Positions 22,551-31,282 of a stretch of 50,242 bases of DNA are shown here, in pieces (the stretch's first letter is position 1; every line of letters starts with the position of its first letter). A program made the translations under genes and the position numbers. This DNA is from Bacteroidales bacterium (GTDB lineage: Bacteria; Bacteroidota; Bacteroidia; Bacteroidales; Muribaculaceae). The notes beneath the pieces were generated by a model. The model worked only from the letters and a program-made list of their open reading frames with translations. It was not told the DNA's origin and searched no databases. The DNA is taken from positions 1 through 50,242 of the forward strand of contig SFFL01000013.1 in the NCBI GenBank assembly GCA_004557825.1. Reading direction: 5' to 3'.

Positions 22551-23921
22551 TTATTTATTAGGTTTGATGGAGTGGAATGTGAAAGAAATAGAGTTGGAAT
22601 TTCCTTTCTTGTCGATAACTTCAATCTGGAACGTGTGATCGGCGGTCATTTTGCCGAGATTTATAAGAGGCACGAAGGAGGTAATGTCGAACAGAATAGG
22701 CTCGGTAGCATTCTTTACCGTGTCGGCATCAGGGAATCCAAGACCGGTGAGCTTTTCTGCTAAGGTATCGTTGGCTGGTTCTGCCAGGTCAAACTTATCG
22801 CTTAGCTCAATGCCTTCAAGGAAATCAGCGGTAAGGTAGGGTGAAATGATGGTGACATTGATGTGGGCAAATCCGTTTTCAGAAGTGATTTTCACCTGAG
22901 CGGATTTCTTGCCTTCACCGAAGTCGTCAACCTGGTTTACATCCTTGAAATCGATGTTGTCGCTCTCAAAGGTGATGGGCTGGGTGACAGGAGTATTGGG
23001 GTCATCGGGATTCACGGGTTCGGGGTCTTCAAAATTCTCGTCGCCGGGACGGCCGGTAGTGTCGAGGTTGTCCTCAAACCAGGGGTAATCGCTTTGGATG
23101 GGTTCATCCTCCACTACGCTGTTGTCGATGGTGATACCTTCGCCGCTGTTGGTGATAGTGCCGAGTTCTTCGGGGGGCAGATTGTCGTTGGCGGTAAGGT
23201 TAAAGGTGAGCTTGCGGTGCTGACCCTTCTCCACATTGTCGATGGTTTTGGTGAACGACTCAACGTTGCCGTTGATCGAGGCGGAGAAGTCGACGCGCAG
23301 GGTGGTAAGCTCTGCGGTAGCGGCAAAGTAAGCCGATTTTTTTTCGCCGGGCACGAATTCGAGGGAGTTTGCACCGGTGGAGGTTATTTTTACCACAGGC
23401 GCGGTTTTGTCGTCGAGCGCAGCAAGGAGTTTTTCAGAGAGCTTCACCGAAACGCGGATGTTGCTCAGGTGGCATACCACCTGGCCGACCTCGGTGATTT
23501 TGTTGGCCTGGATTGAGAAGGCCTGCTCGCCCTCGTAGTAGGGAGCATCCCAGGCGGCGGGTTCTACGTTGTGCGAGCGCACCACCACCTTGTAGTCGCC
23601 CACGGGGAACGTGGGGAGCTCGGGGAGGGTGGAGTAGGTCCACGCTTGCACTTCATTGCCCTTGTTGTCTTCAACCGTGACGATGAAGTCGTTGAGAATT
23701 ACAGTAGCGGATGCTTTAGAAGCACCGGCGCGTGACAGACGCTTAGCTTTAGCGGCGCTGTTGTCGGCAACTGTGGTCTCGGCATTGTCGACGCTAACTC
23801 CGAATTCAGTGTTGAGCGTGCCGTATCCGTTGGCCGAATCCGGATTCCAGTCGTCGGAGCAGGCGCCTAATGCCACAGTCGCGGCGGCTGAAAGGATTAT
23901 TGAAAATATATTGGTTTTCAT
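22551..23921 (-). CDS. DUF4493 lipoprotein, short paralogue (456 aa)
   Basis: The lipobox LGAC places Cys at residue 21, followed by S-D-D, an acidic signal compatible with surface export. The DUF4493 domain covers about residues 34-245 (GYGTLNTEFGVSV, PYYEGEQAFSIQANKITEVGQVVCHLSNIRVSVKL). After a Pro/Asp-rich linker (DPEPVNPDDPNTPVTQP) comes the same second domain as in its neighbours, ending HTFQIEVIDKKGNSNSISFTF. It then stops: the fibronectin-like and PCMD parts are absent. It sits between the two long paralogues, 22 nt after the first and 11 nt before the third. Function unknown. Confidence 0.75.
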   Translation of the reverse strand: MKTNIFSIILSAAATVALGACSDDWNPDSANGYGTLNTEFGVSVDNAETTVADNSAAKAKRLSRAGASKASATVILNDFIVTVEDNKGNEVQAWTYSTLPELPTFPVGDYKVVVRSHNVEPAAWDAPYYEGEQAFSIQANKITEVGQVVCHLSNIRVSVKLSEKLLAALDDKTAPVVKITSTGANSLEFVPGEKKSAYFAATAELTTLRVDFSASINGNVESFTKTIDNVEKGQHRKLTFNLTANDNLPPEELGTITNSGEGITIDNSVVEDEPIQSDYPWFEDNLDTTGRPGDENFEDPEPVNPDDPNTPVTQPITFESDNIDFKDVNQVDDFGEGKKSAQVKITSENGFAHINVTIISPYLTADFLEGIELSDKFDLAEPANDTLAEKLTGLGFPDADTVKNATEPILFDITSFVPLINLGKMTADHTFQIEVIDKKGNSNSISFTFHSIKPNK

Positions 23922-23943
23922 TGTCTATGCTTAGGCGTAATTA

Positions 23944-26412
23944 TTAATAGTTGAGGACAACATCGTCGATATAAAGCGATGAGCCGATAAATCGGATGTC
24001 ATCGCCGCTTCCGGTCGTAGCCCATCCTCTGGGATAAGATATCCAGCTTTTGCTTTTCTGATTTTCAATGCCGGGGTAACCACTCGAAACGAATGTAATT
24101 TGCAGAGAGGCTGCCTTAGCATAGGGAGCTGAGTAATTACACTCCATAGTCTGCTGAGTGTATGATGATTGCGCAGGAAGGTCAAGCTGCTTTTCGGCGA
24201 TAACGTTGCCGGATGCGTCGAGCACTTTCATCCATGCACGACCGTAATCGGCGCTATTTTTGGCAGTGTATTTATACCAGAATGATACCGATTTGGGACG
24301 TGAAACGAAGGATATGCCGTAAACGGCGCCATTGTTATAATTGCCGAGATATAATTCTCCGGCGGTAACATGCTTGGGTTCTGTCCCTGAAATTGTAGCA
24401 GCATTTTGGCCCCAGCCGACGGTCTGGATTAGTGCTGCTTTGCCGAAATGGCTGTCGGAAGAGTCACGAGTGCCGGAATTATTGCAGTATGCGTAAGTAT
24501 TCTGAGCGCCTGTGAAAGAGGTCGTTAGCAGATTAAGAGTATTCCAGTTTCCACCCGGGTAATATTTGTTATAGTTGTCACTACCTTTTTCCGAAGTCCA
24601 GATTTCCAGGCCACCATCTTCTAATTCGAGAGCCGCTTCGGTGGTGAAGGAGCAGCGCTTGGAGGTGTAGCCCTCGCAGATGGCGCGTGCCAGATAAGTG
24701 GTGGTGGGGGTGAGGCCGGTGAGCTTGTAGTAGTTGCCCGAAACTTTCGCCGCCGAGGTATTGGCCCAGGTAGTGCCGTTGTCGGTAGAGAGCTGGAATG
24801 CTACATTCTCAGGCTCTTCTGCCGAACGGCTGGCACCGCGACGGCGCGCTCCAAAAACCGATGCGTCGTAGGCCAGGGTTACGAAGGCTTCCTTGGCGAA
24901 GGCGCCGTTGGCTGTAGCTTGGAGGGTGTAGGGGGTTACGGAGTGTTTGATCACAACATCTTTCTGCAGTGTGCCGATGGTGAGGCGCAGGGCGATGTCC
25001 TGATCTGTTGAGGGCACGGTGAGCACTACGCGGTAGACATGCTCTTCACCGGCTGCAACTTCGCAGGTGGTGATGGGGAGGGTGTCCCAGGTGTTGCGCT
25101 CGTTGCGGCACTGGATCTTCAGGCCGGAGATGTCGGGGCCGTTGAAGTTGAGATACATCTCAAGCTCGGTGGCAAAGTCGTCGAACGAAGCCACGCGGTT
25201 GACTGAAAGCTCGAGTTTCTCAATGTTCACCGAGAAGCTGACGGGAGCTTCGGCTACGCGGGAGTTCTTGTCGCGCACCTGCACGGTGAATGTGGAGGTG
25301 TTGTCGGCGCCTTCCTTATAGCGAATGTTCTTCAGCACGTTGCTGAAGTCGAGGAACACCATATTGCCGGGGTTGGTGGTGCCGATGCGGCGCAGACCGA
25401 GGCTCTCCATAGTGGCGAGGGTGGCAGCGTCGCCGCCTATGACGTCGATTTCGGCGGGCCAGCCCTGTTCGAGCAGCGATGCCGAGGAGGTGGTGACGGT
25501 CACAGCCTGCACACCGGCGCGGGCGATGGCGGTGACGGTGGCCTTATTGCCGGCGTCGAGGCCTTCGAGCTGGGTGATGGGGGTGCCTTCGGTGAAACCT
25601 TCATAGGAGAGGGTGGGTGCCGGGGCGGTGAGAATATCGTCGGAGAGGTCGATTATCACATCCTCTACCTCGCAGAGAGGATCGTAAGTGATATTCAGTT
25701 CGCCGTTGCCGGCCTCGCCGGAGTTAACATCGAATTTCAGCACGTAGCTGTGGCGCGGCTCGGCGGTGAAGCTCTTAGGCTCGAGAGTGGCCGATACGCC
25801 GTTCTGCTTTGTGATGCTGATTGTGGTGGTAATCTGACCCGGTTTGAGGTAAACCGAACGGGTTTCGTCGGCCGGGTAGGCAATTTCGTTGCCGAGTTCG
25901 GAGCGGAGCGTCACGGAGTAGGAAGCGAAATATGTGCGGAACATTTCGCTCATTTCCACGCGCACCATACAGTTGGCCAGCGAAGCGGTGACAGATACCG
26001 GAGTGGCCTGGTTTTCCTGAACGGAGAATGTTGAGGTGCCTTTGTAGCACGGTTTTTCAAAACCTTCCTCGTCGACGGAGCCGTAGAAGGCTTCGAGAGA
26101 ATAGCTCCCGACGGGCACCGTTACCGGCTCGGTGAAGTCGGCTACGGCAAGCTCGCGTGAGAACGAACCGGTCTCGTTACTGATTTTCAGAGTAAGGTCG
26201 GAGGCGGTAATCGCCTGAGCGTCGGCACGGGATTCCGGCGCGCTCTGTTTGTTGGCAGGGGAGGCCACTACTGCTTTGTTGAGGTCGACAGAGACCAGCA
26301 GCTTCCCTTCGCCATCGGCAGTCGGCGAGAATGTGTCGCTACAAGCGGAGAGCCCTGCGAGGGCTGCAACGCCTGCCGCGCCAAACAGGCCGAACAGAAG
26401 TTGTTTCTTCAT
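23944..26412 (-). CDS. DUF4493/PCMD lipoprotein (822 aa)
   Basis: First gene of the three-lipoprotein operon. The lipobox LSAC puts Cys at residue 24. The DUF4493 domain covers about residues 35-260 (GEGKLLVSVDL, LEAFYGSVDEEGFEKPCYKGTSTFSV, ASLANCMVRVEM). A second domain ends FTVQVRDKNSRVAEAPVSFSV (about 275-400), and an extra beta domain follows (about 405-505). Next is a fibronectin-like segment with NVAFQLSTDNGTTW and LTGLTPTTTYLARAICEGY. The C-terminal PCMD-like domain runs from LEDGGLEIWTSE to the end, SSLYIDDVVLNY. No SusC/SusD genes are nearby, so this is not a typical polysaccharide-utilisation locus. Confidence 0.8.
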   Translation of the reverse strand: MKKQLLFGLFGAAGVAALAGLSACSDTFSPTADGEGKLLVSVDLNKAVVASPANKQSAPESRADAQAITASDLTLKISNETGSFSRELAVADFTEPVTVPVGSYSLEAFYGSVDEEGFEKPCYKGTSTFSVQENQATPVSVTASLANCMVRVEMSEMFRTYFASYSVTLRSELGNEIAYPADETRSVYLKPGQITTTISITKQNGVSATLEPKSFTAEPRHSYVLKFDVNSGEAGNGELNITYDPLCEVEDVIIDLSDDILTAPAPTLSYEGFTEGTPITQLEGLDAGNKATVTAIARAGVQAVTVTTSSASLLEQGWPAEIDVIGGDAATLATMESLGLRRIGTTNPGNMVFLDFSNVLKNIRYKEGADNTSTFTVQVRDKNSRVAEAPVSFSVNIEKLELSVNRVASFDDFATELEMYLNFNGPDISGLKIQCRNERNTWDTLPITTCEVAAGEEHVYRVVLTVPSTDQDIALRLTIGTLQKDVVIKHSVTPYTLQATANGAFAKEAFVTLAYDASVFGARRRGASRSAEEPENVAFQLSTDNGTTWANTSAAKVSGNYYKLTGLTPTTTYLARAICEGYTSKRCSFTTEAALELEDGGLEIWTSEKGSDNYNKYYPGGNWNTLNLLTTSFTGAQNTYAYCNNSGTRDSSDSHFGKAALIQTVGWGQNAATISGTEPKHVTAGELYLGNYNNGAVYGISFVSRPKSVSFWYKYTAKNSADYGRAWMKVLDASGNVIAEKQLDLPAQSSYTQQTMECNYSAPYAKAASLQITFVSSGYPGIENQKSKSWISYPRGWATTGSGDDIRFIGSSLYIDDVVLNY

Positions 26413-26448
26413 ACCTTATTTAATTATACTATATTATTAGCACTTTTA

Positions 26449-26492
26449 TTTTGGCTGCATAATCAGCCTATTGTTTTGGCTGCATAATCAGC
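26449..26492 (-). repeat. Tandem stem-loop repeat in the DUF4493 operon leader
   Basis: TTTTGGCTGCATAATCAGC occurs at 26449-26467 and 26474-26492, a 25-bp spacing. On the transcribed strand the downstream copy reads GGCTGATTATGCAGCC (the upstream copy opens TGCTG), an inverted repeat with a 5-bp stem and 6-nt loop, followed by an A-rich run. The last copy ends about 37 nt before the ATG, so the hairpins lie in the 5' leader. Confidence 0.75.
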
Positions 26493-26606
26493 ACATTCAT
26501 TGGGGCGCTCCGCGCAAAGATTTAATCCGCAGTCAGATTCAATGGGTAAACTGATGCACCAAAAGTCAGGCGGAAGCCGATTTTACCTACTAAGGCAAAA
26601 ACGTTA

Positions 26607-26638
26607 CAAATTTACAAATTATATTTTAATTTCGCAAA
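26607..26638 (-). promoter_or_regulatory. Promoter of the DUF4493 lipoprotein operon
   Basis: TTTG at 26638-26635, a 20-nt AT-rich spacer, then TAAATTTG at 26614-26607 on the minus strand: a full match to the Bacteroidetes -33/-7 consensus. Transcription should start near 26602, giving a leader of about 190 nt. Confidence 0.75.
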
Positions 26639-26705
26639 AAAATGAAAATAAAAGTGGCGGCTTGAATTTTGGCAGGACGAAATTTGGCCGTATGTTCCAA
26701 AAAAT

Positions 26706-26731
26706 AAGCCGATGTTTCCAATCATCGGCTT
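26706..26731 (-). terminator. Rho-independent terminator of the DEAD-box helicase gene
   Basis: AAGCCGATG (26706-26714) pairs with CATCGGCTT (26723-26731) over an 8-nt loop. On the minus strand the stem is followed by ATTTTTTGG, a proper U tract, just after the helicase stop at 26742. Confidence 0.85.
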
Positions 26732-26741
26732 ACGTAATAAG

Positions 26742-28124
26742 TTATTGTTCGGATGCAGGCTTGCCGCCATTGTCGGAGGGCTTGCCGCTATTATTGGAGG
26801 GTTTGCGGTGCTGTGGACGGCGGCGGCGCTTGCGCTTGGCGGCGTTTTCGGTCGGCTTGTTGTCGGCGGGCTTGTTTTCGGCAGACTTGTTTTCGGCCGG
26901 TTTGCTATCTTCCTGCGCGGCGCGGGGCTTTTGCCCGGAACGACGGGACGGCTTGCGGGTAGAGTCGCGGCGCGGACGGTCGGCGCCTCCACGGGGCGAC
27001 GATGCGGGACGGTCCTGCGCCGGGATGTTGATTTTCAGTGTGGCTTCCACGCGCTGGAAGGCGCGGCGGTCGCGCGGCCCTATGAGTGTGACCGCTTCGC
27101 CGTCGGCGTTGGCGCGGGCCGTACGCCCTACGCGATGCACGTAGTCCTCCGGTTCGCGGGGTACATCATAGTTGATTACCAGCATCACATCCTCTATGTC
27201 GATGCCGCGGGCCAGCAGGTCGGTGGCCACAATCACCTCGATGCGGCCAGAGCGGAAACCGCGAATCGTTTCGTCGCGTTGCTGCTGGTCGAGATCGGAG
27301 TGGATTTCGGCGGCTTTCACACCGGTGCGGCGCAGGTCGCGGGCCAGGTCGCGCACACCGTGCTTCGATGCGGCAAAGACGATTACTCTTTCGCCCCGGT
27401 GCTGCTTGAGCAGGTCGAGGAGGATGCGCTGCTTGTCGGGCTCGTTGCAGAAAATGGCCGACTGCTTGATTTTCTCCACGGGGCGTGAGGGGGCAATCTG
27501 CACCTCCACCGGATTGCGGAGAATCTGCGAGGCGAGTTTGCGGATTTTCGGGGGCATTGTGGCGGAGAAGAGGAGCGTCTGACGTTCTTCCGGCAGAAGT
27601 TTGGCGATGGCCATAATATCATCGAAGAAGCCCATATCGAGCATACGGTCGGCTTCGTCGAGGATAAAGTGGCGCACCTTCGAAAGGTCGATGCCGCCCA
27701 TCTGAAGCAGAGCCTGGAGGCGCCCCGGAGTGGCAATCACCACATCGGCGCCATCCTTCATAGCGCGCTGCTGGCGGGAAAATTCTTTGCCGTCGGTACC
27801 GCCGTAAACGGCTATCGACGAGAGGGGAAGATAATAGCCGAAGCCATCCATCTGGCGCTCAATCTGCTGAGCTAATTCGCGGGTGGGAGCCATAATGAGG
27901 CAGTTGACAAATCCTTTGGCTTCAGGCACTTCGGCCAAAAGGTCGATTACCGGCAGAAGATATGCGGCAGTTTTGCCGGTGCCGGTCTGAGCTATGGCGA
28001 TAAGGTCGTGGCGGTCGAGCACCACGGGGATAGCTTTTTCCTGTATGGGGGTGCACTCCGAGAAGTGCATTGCATCGAGCGCGTCGAGCAGGTCGTCGCT
28101 TAAATCAAAATCTTCAAATAACAT
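26742..28124 (-). CDS. DEAD-box RNA helicase (RhlE-like)
   Basis: ATP-dependent RNA helicase used in ribosome assembly and RNA turnover, 460 residues. Q motif region FSECTPIQEKAIP; motif I AQTGTGKT (about residues 45-52); Ia PTRELAQQ; II DEAD (about 150); III SAT; motif VI HRVGRTARA (about 328-336). After about residue 375 the tail is low-complexity, rich in Lys, Arg, Pro and Asn with repeated ENK/DNK units, typical of RNA-binding tails in RhlE-type proteins. A -7 box lies only 5 nt before the ATG, so the mRNA may be essentially leaderless. Confidence 0.94.
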   Translation of the reverse strand: MLFEDFDLSDDLLDALDAMHFSECTPIQEKAIPVVLDRHDLIAIAQTGTGKTAAYLLPVIDLLAEVPEAKGFVNCLIMAPTRELAQQIERQMDGFGYYLPLSSIAVYGGTDGKEFSRQQRAMKDGADVVIATPGRLQALLQMGGIDLSKVRHFILDEADRMLDMGFFDDIMAIAKLLPEERQTLLFSATMPPKIRKLASQILRNPVEVQIAPSRPVEKIKQSAIFCNEPDKQRILLDLLKQHRGERVIVFAASKHGVRDLARDLRRTGVKAAEIHSDLDQQQRDETIRGFRSGRIEVIVATDLLARGIDIEDVMLVINYDVPREPEDYVHRVGRTARANADGEAVTLIGPRDRRAFQRVEATLKINIPAQDRPASSPRGGADRPRRDSTRKPSRRSGQKPRAAQEDSKPAENKSAENKPADNKPTENAAKRKRRRRPQHRKPSNNSGKPSDNGGKPASEQ

Positions 28125-28129
28125 AGGCG

Positions 28130-28137
28130 CAAAGTTA
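28130..28137 (-). promoter_or_regulatory. -7 box at the helicase start
   Basis: TAACTTTG on the minus strand with only 5 nt to the helicase ATG. The predicted transcription start coincides with or nearly touches the start codon. Confidence 0.5.
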
Positions 28138-28261
28138 CGAATTTTTTCACGAAAAAATATCGGCTCTTATAATAAAAGCGTGTGCGCGGCGTTAAAAGGA
28201 TAGTGCCGGTGTGCAATCGGCCGATTATCTGTGTAAATATAGAAACAATTTAGATATAGCA

Positions 28262-30190
28262 ATGAAAAAAGGACTATTGTTGCTGACCGCTCTGCTGTGC
28301 CTGGCATCCGTTGCCCAGGCCAAAGGTGCCAACGACCCGGTGCTTATGACCGTTGCCGGAAAGCCGGTGACCCTCAGTGAGTTTGAGTATCTTTATCACA
28401 AGAACAATGCCCAGCAGTCTACTCCGCAGGCTATCGAGGAGTATCTGCAGCTGTTTGTGCCTTACCGTCAGAAGGTCGCAGCCGCCGAGTCTGCCGGTAT
28501 CGACACCACAGCATCGTTCAATAAGGAATTTCAGAACTACCGCAATGAGCTTTCCGCTCCTTATCTGGTAGACAAAGCCGTGGAGGACAGCATCCTGCAC
28601 GGGCAGTACGACCGTATGAAGCAGGAGGTGCAGGTAAGCCACATTATGCTTTTCTTCGGCGACAAGTCGATGACCCGCGAGCGCGAGAAGGAGCTGATGG
28701 ATTCGCTGCATACCTGCCTGGTAAACGGTGAAAAAATGGCTGATCTCGCTGCGAAATATTCGCAGGACCGCGGCAGCAAGGGCCGTGGCGGTTCGATGGG
28801 CTACATTCAGGCCAACAGATTCCCGAAATCGTTTGAGGATCGCGCCTGGACGCTCCCTGTAGGTGCCGTTTCTGATGTGTTCACCACACCGTTTGGTTTC
28901 CACATTATGCAGGTGACCGACCGTCGCCCTGCCCGTGGCGAGGTGCATGCAGCTCATATCCTGCGCCTTACCCGCGGTATGCAGGAGGCTGAGGCACAGG
29001 CTCAGAAGCAGTATATTGATTCGATTTATACTCTTCTGAAAAATGGCGCTGATTTCGCTCAGGTGGCCAAAACCAACTCGCAGGACACTCAGTCGGCTGT
29101 CAACGGCGGCGATCTCAACTGGTTCGGTACCGGTATGATGGTGCCCGAGTTTGAGAATGTGGCTTTCTCGCTGCAGAACGGCGAGGTTTCGGAGCCTTTC
29201 CAGAGTCAGTTCGGTTGGCACATCATCAAGAAGCTCGACAGCCGCGGCGTGCCTGAATTCGACAAAGTGAAGGGCGATATTGAGAAATATATTGCTCACG
29301 ATTCCATCGGCCGTCTGCCCGCAGAGCGCTGCCTGGCACGTCTGAGCAAGCAGTACAAGGCCAAAATCGAGCAGAAGAATCTTGATAAAATTCTGAGCGG
29401 CATCAAGCTGGCCGGCGGCGTGGATTCCACGATGCTTGCCAACTTCCGCACCAACAATACTGTAGTGGCTAAGCTTGGCAAGCAGAAGATTACGCTTGCT
29501 GAGGTAATGGCTTCGCAGCTTGTCAACGGTTTTGCCGGCACTGCCGACCAGCAGGCTCAGCAGCTCAATGTGGCTGTGAAGCAGACTCTTGACGATGCCG
29601 TAGTGGAGCACCGTCGCGCTACCCTGATGGATGAGGAACCGGCCTATCGCAATCTGGTAAATGAATACCGCGACGGTATGCTGATGTTTGAGATTCAGGA
29701 TCGCAACGTCTGGTCGAAGGCTAAGAATGATTCTGAGGGTCTTGAAAAATATTTCGAGGCTAACCGCGACAAATATAAATGGGATGTGCCTCATCTGAAA
29801 TCGCGCATCATTTTTGCCACGAATGATTCCATCCTCACTGAGGTGAAGAAATATCTGTGTGCCAACAAGGTCAGCGGCGACTCGCTGCAGATGGTTCTCA
29901 GTAAGCAGTTTGGCAAGGATGTGAAGGTAGAGCGCGTGCTCGCCGGCAAGGGTGAGAATGCTATTACCGACTACCTGGCTTTCGGCGGTGAGAAGCCTGA
30001 GAAGATTGCCCGCTGGGCAGCCTATATGACTTTCGAGCCGAAGATTATCGACGCTCCGGAGGACGCTGGCGATGTGCGCGGTGTGGTTATCTCCGACTAT
30101 CAGGATCACCTGCTGGAGGAATGGGTAAAGACCCTTGGCGAGCTTTATCCCGCCAAAATCGACCGCAAGGTGCTCTCCAAAGCGAAGTAA
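28262..30190 (+). CDS. Periplasmic parvulin-type peptidyl-prolyl isomerase
   Basis: Folding factor of the SurA/PpiD type in the cell envelope. The start is placed at the ATG at 28262 because MKKGLLLLTALLCLASVAQA is a clear signal peptide; the upstream in-frame Met would bury it. Two PpiC/rotamase domains are visible: one around QVSHIMLFFGD...GGSMGYIQANRFPKSFEDRAWTL...FGFHIMQV (residues about 120-225), the second from EVHAAHILRL to FGWHIIKKLD (about 230-325). A region of about 300 residues without recognised motifs follows. It likely assists outer-membrane protein folding. It ends in front of a strong hairpin. Confidence 0.88.
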   Translation: MKKGLLLLTALLCLASVAQAKGANDPVLMTVAGKPVTLSEFEYLYHKNNAQQSTPQAIEEYLQLFVPYRQKVAAAESAGIDTTASFNKEFQNYRNELSAPYLVDKAVEDSILHGQYDRMKQEVQVSHIMLFFGDKSMTREREKELMDSLHTCLVNGEKMADLAAKYSQDRGSKGRGGSMGYIQANRFPKSFEDRAWTLPVGAVSDVFTTPFGFHIMQVTDRRPARGEVHAAHILRLTRGMQEAEAQAQKQYIDSIYTLLKNGADFAQVAKTNSQDTQSAVNGGDLNWFGTGMMVPEFENVAFSLQNGEVSEPFQSQFGWHIIKKLDSRGVPEFDKVKGDIEKYIAHDSIGRLPAERCLARLSKQYKAKIEQKNLDKILSGIKLAGGVDSTMLANFRTNNTVVAKLGKQKITLAEVMASQLVNGFAGTADQQAQQLNVAVKQTLDDAVVEHRRATLMDEEPAYRNLVNEYRDGMLMFEIQDRNVWSKAKNDSEGLEKYFEANRDKYKWDVPHLKSRIIFATNDSILTEVKKYLCANKVSGDSLQMVLSKQFGKDVKVERVLAGKGENAITDYLAFGGEKPEKIARWAAYMTFEPKIIDAPEDAGDVRGVVISDYQDHLLEEWVKTLGELYPAKIDRKVLSKAK

Positions 30191-30236
30191 AGCGTAAATG
30201 CTTATAGCGCAAAGAGTTTCCGCTCTTTGGCCATAA

Positions 30237-30283
30237 AATCACACACCCCCGATATGCCGGCAGCATATCGGGGGTGTGTGATT
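30237..30283. terminator. Perfect 21-bp hairpin between convergent genes
   Basis: The arms 30237-30257 and 30263-30283 are exact reverse complements (core ACACACCCCCGATATGC) with a 5-nt loop, CGGCA. It lies between the isomerase and the SGNH hydrolase, facing each other, and probably stops transcription from both sides even though no long T run follows. Confidence 0.75.
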
Positions 30284-30338
30284 CAGCGGGGTGCCGCTTG
30301 GAGGCGGAAGACGCCCTGCTTCGGGAGAAGGGGCTGGA

Positions 30339-31145
30339 TCAGGGATGGGAGATTGAGCGGGATTCGATTATCTTGACTGCTTTGGGGAGGCGATTGATAA
30401 AGGGGCGGCGGGGAACTGAGGGACGGGAGTCGGTGATTACTTTCTCAAGGGCTTGCACAAGCACATTGGCCATCATCTGGAAGCCATCGTCGTTGGGGTG
30501 GAGGGCATCATCGATGGAGAGATTGCGAAGCTGGCGCATGCCGCCGCATTCGTTGAAGAAGTCGGCTACGGGAAATGATTCGTAGGCGGCTATCCGGCGC
30601 ACCATATCGGCGTATTCGCTGAGGTAGATTCCATTTTTAGGCTTGTCCCATGATGCGGGGAGATATCCCTTGAAATTGTAGCCCTTGCGCGGGGTGCAGA
30701 GCACTACTTTTGCATTGGGGTTCAGCTCGAAAATCCGGTCGATGAGCTTGCGGTAGTTTGCGGCGAAGGTGCCGTTGTCGGTGTTGTTGATGTAGTCGTC
30801 GATGGTACCGACGGGGGTTGAATGCCCCCAGTCGTTGATGCCGTGCTCTACGGTGTAGTAGTCGGCTTTCACCGGCCGGTCGATTGATTCGGCGATAACG
30901 CCACCGTTGTGCCCGACGTTGGTGAACTCTGTGAATACCAGACGGTCCATTACCCGGTCCTGATAACCGCGGGTGAGGCCGGCTTCGCGATTCTTGTCGT
31001 TGATATTGTTGTTGTACCAGGTGATAGAGGTGCCGATGGAGCACCAGGAGCCGTTGACGTCGGTTTTTGAACTCTGAGCCGAGAGCGTCGGCATAACTGA
31101 CCAGGCGAGGAGGAGGGCAAGAAGAGGTTTGAATGAGTATTTCAT
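30339..31145 (-). CDS. Secreted SGNH/GDSL hydrolase
   Basis: A 268-residue exported esterase or acylhydrolase. The signal peptide ends near LSAQ. SGNH blocks: GTSIT (catalytic Ser in place of GDS), GHNGG (block II Gly/Asn region), GINDW (block III Asn), and DALHPND with the Asp-His pair. Such enzymes in gut Bacteroidetes often remove acyl groups from polysaccharides, but the substrate cannot be read here. It is a single gene, transcribed divergently from the flippase. Confidence 0.82.
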   Translation of the reverse strand: MKYSFKPLLALLLAWSVMPTLSAQSSKTDVNGSWCSIGTSITWYNNNINDKNREAGLTRGYQDRVMDRLVFTEFTNVGHNGGVIAESIDRPVKADYYTVEHGINDWGHSTPVGTIDDYINNTDNGTFAANYRKLIDRIFELNPNAKVVLCTPRKGYNFKGYLPASWDKPKNGIYLSEYADMVRRIAAYESFPVADFFNECGGMRQLRNLSIDDALHPNDDGFQMMANVLVQALEKVITDSRPSVPRRPFINRLPKAVKIIESRSISHP

Positions 31146-31235
31146 CGGGTGTGATGGATATGGTTTAAACGTGTGGAATATGGATTGAATGAGAGAGGAA
31201 GGGCAGAAGCCGGAAGGGAGAGCGGAATTGAGGCG

Positions 31236-31243
31236 TAAAGTTA
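31236..31243 (-). promoter_or_regulatory. Possible -7 box of the SGNH hydrolase gene
   Basis: TAACTTTA on the minus strand, one mismatch to TAnnTTTG, about 90 nt before the ATG. No clear -33 element. Confidence 0.3.
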
Positions 31244-31282
31244 CGAAATTTCAATAATATTTAACAGGATTTCGCGTTTAAT

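Larger units (their letters stand above)
26413..26741. other. Gene-free region before the DUF4493 operon
   Basis: About 330 bp between the helicase stop and the lipoprotein start. It holds the helicase terminator, a strong promoter for the DUF4493 operon, a leader of about 190 nt, and two tandem copies of a small stem-loop close to the start codon. No convincing reading frame was seen. Confidence 0.7.

Noticed and set aside
26500..27144. A 214-residue frame over the helicase 3' end
   Set aside because: It is antisense to the low-complexity helicase tail and runs through the promoter and terminator region.
28274..30109. A 611-residue open frame opposite the parvulin isomerase
   Set aside because: Antisense to a gene with a signal peptide and two rotamase domains; the composition (Leu/His-rich) is that of a shadow frame.
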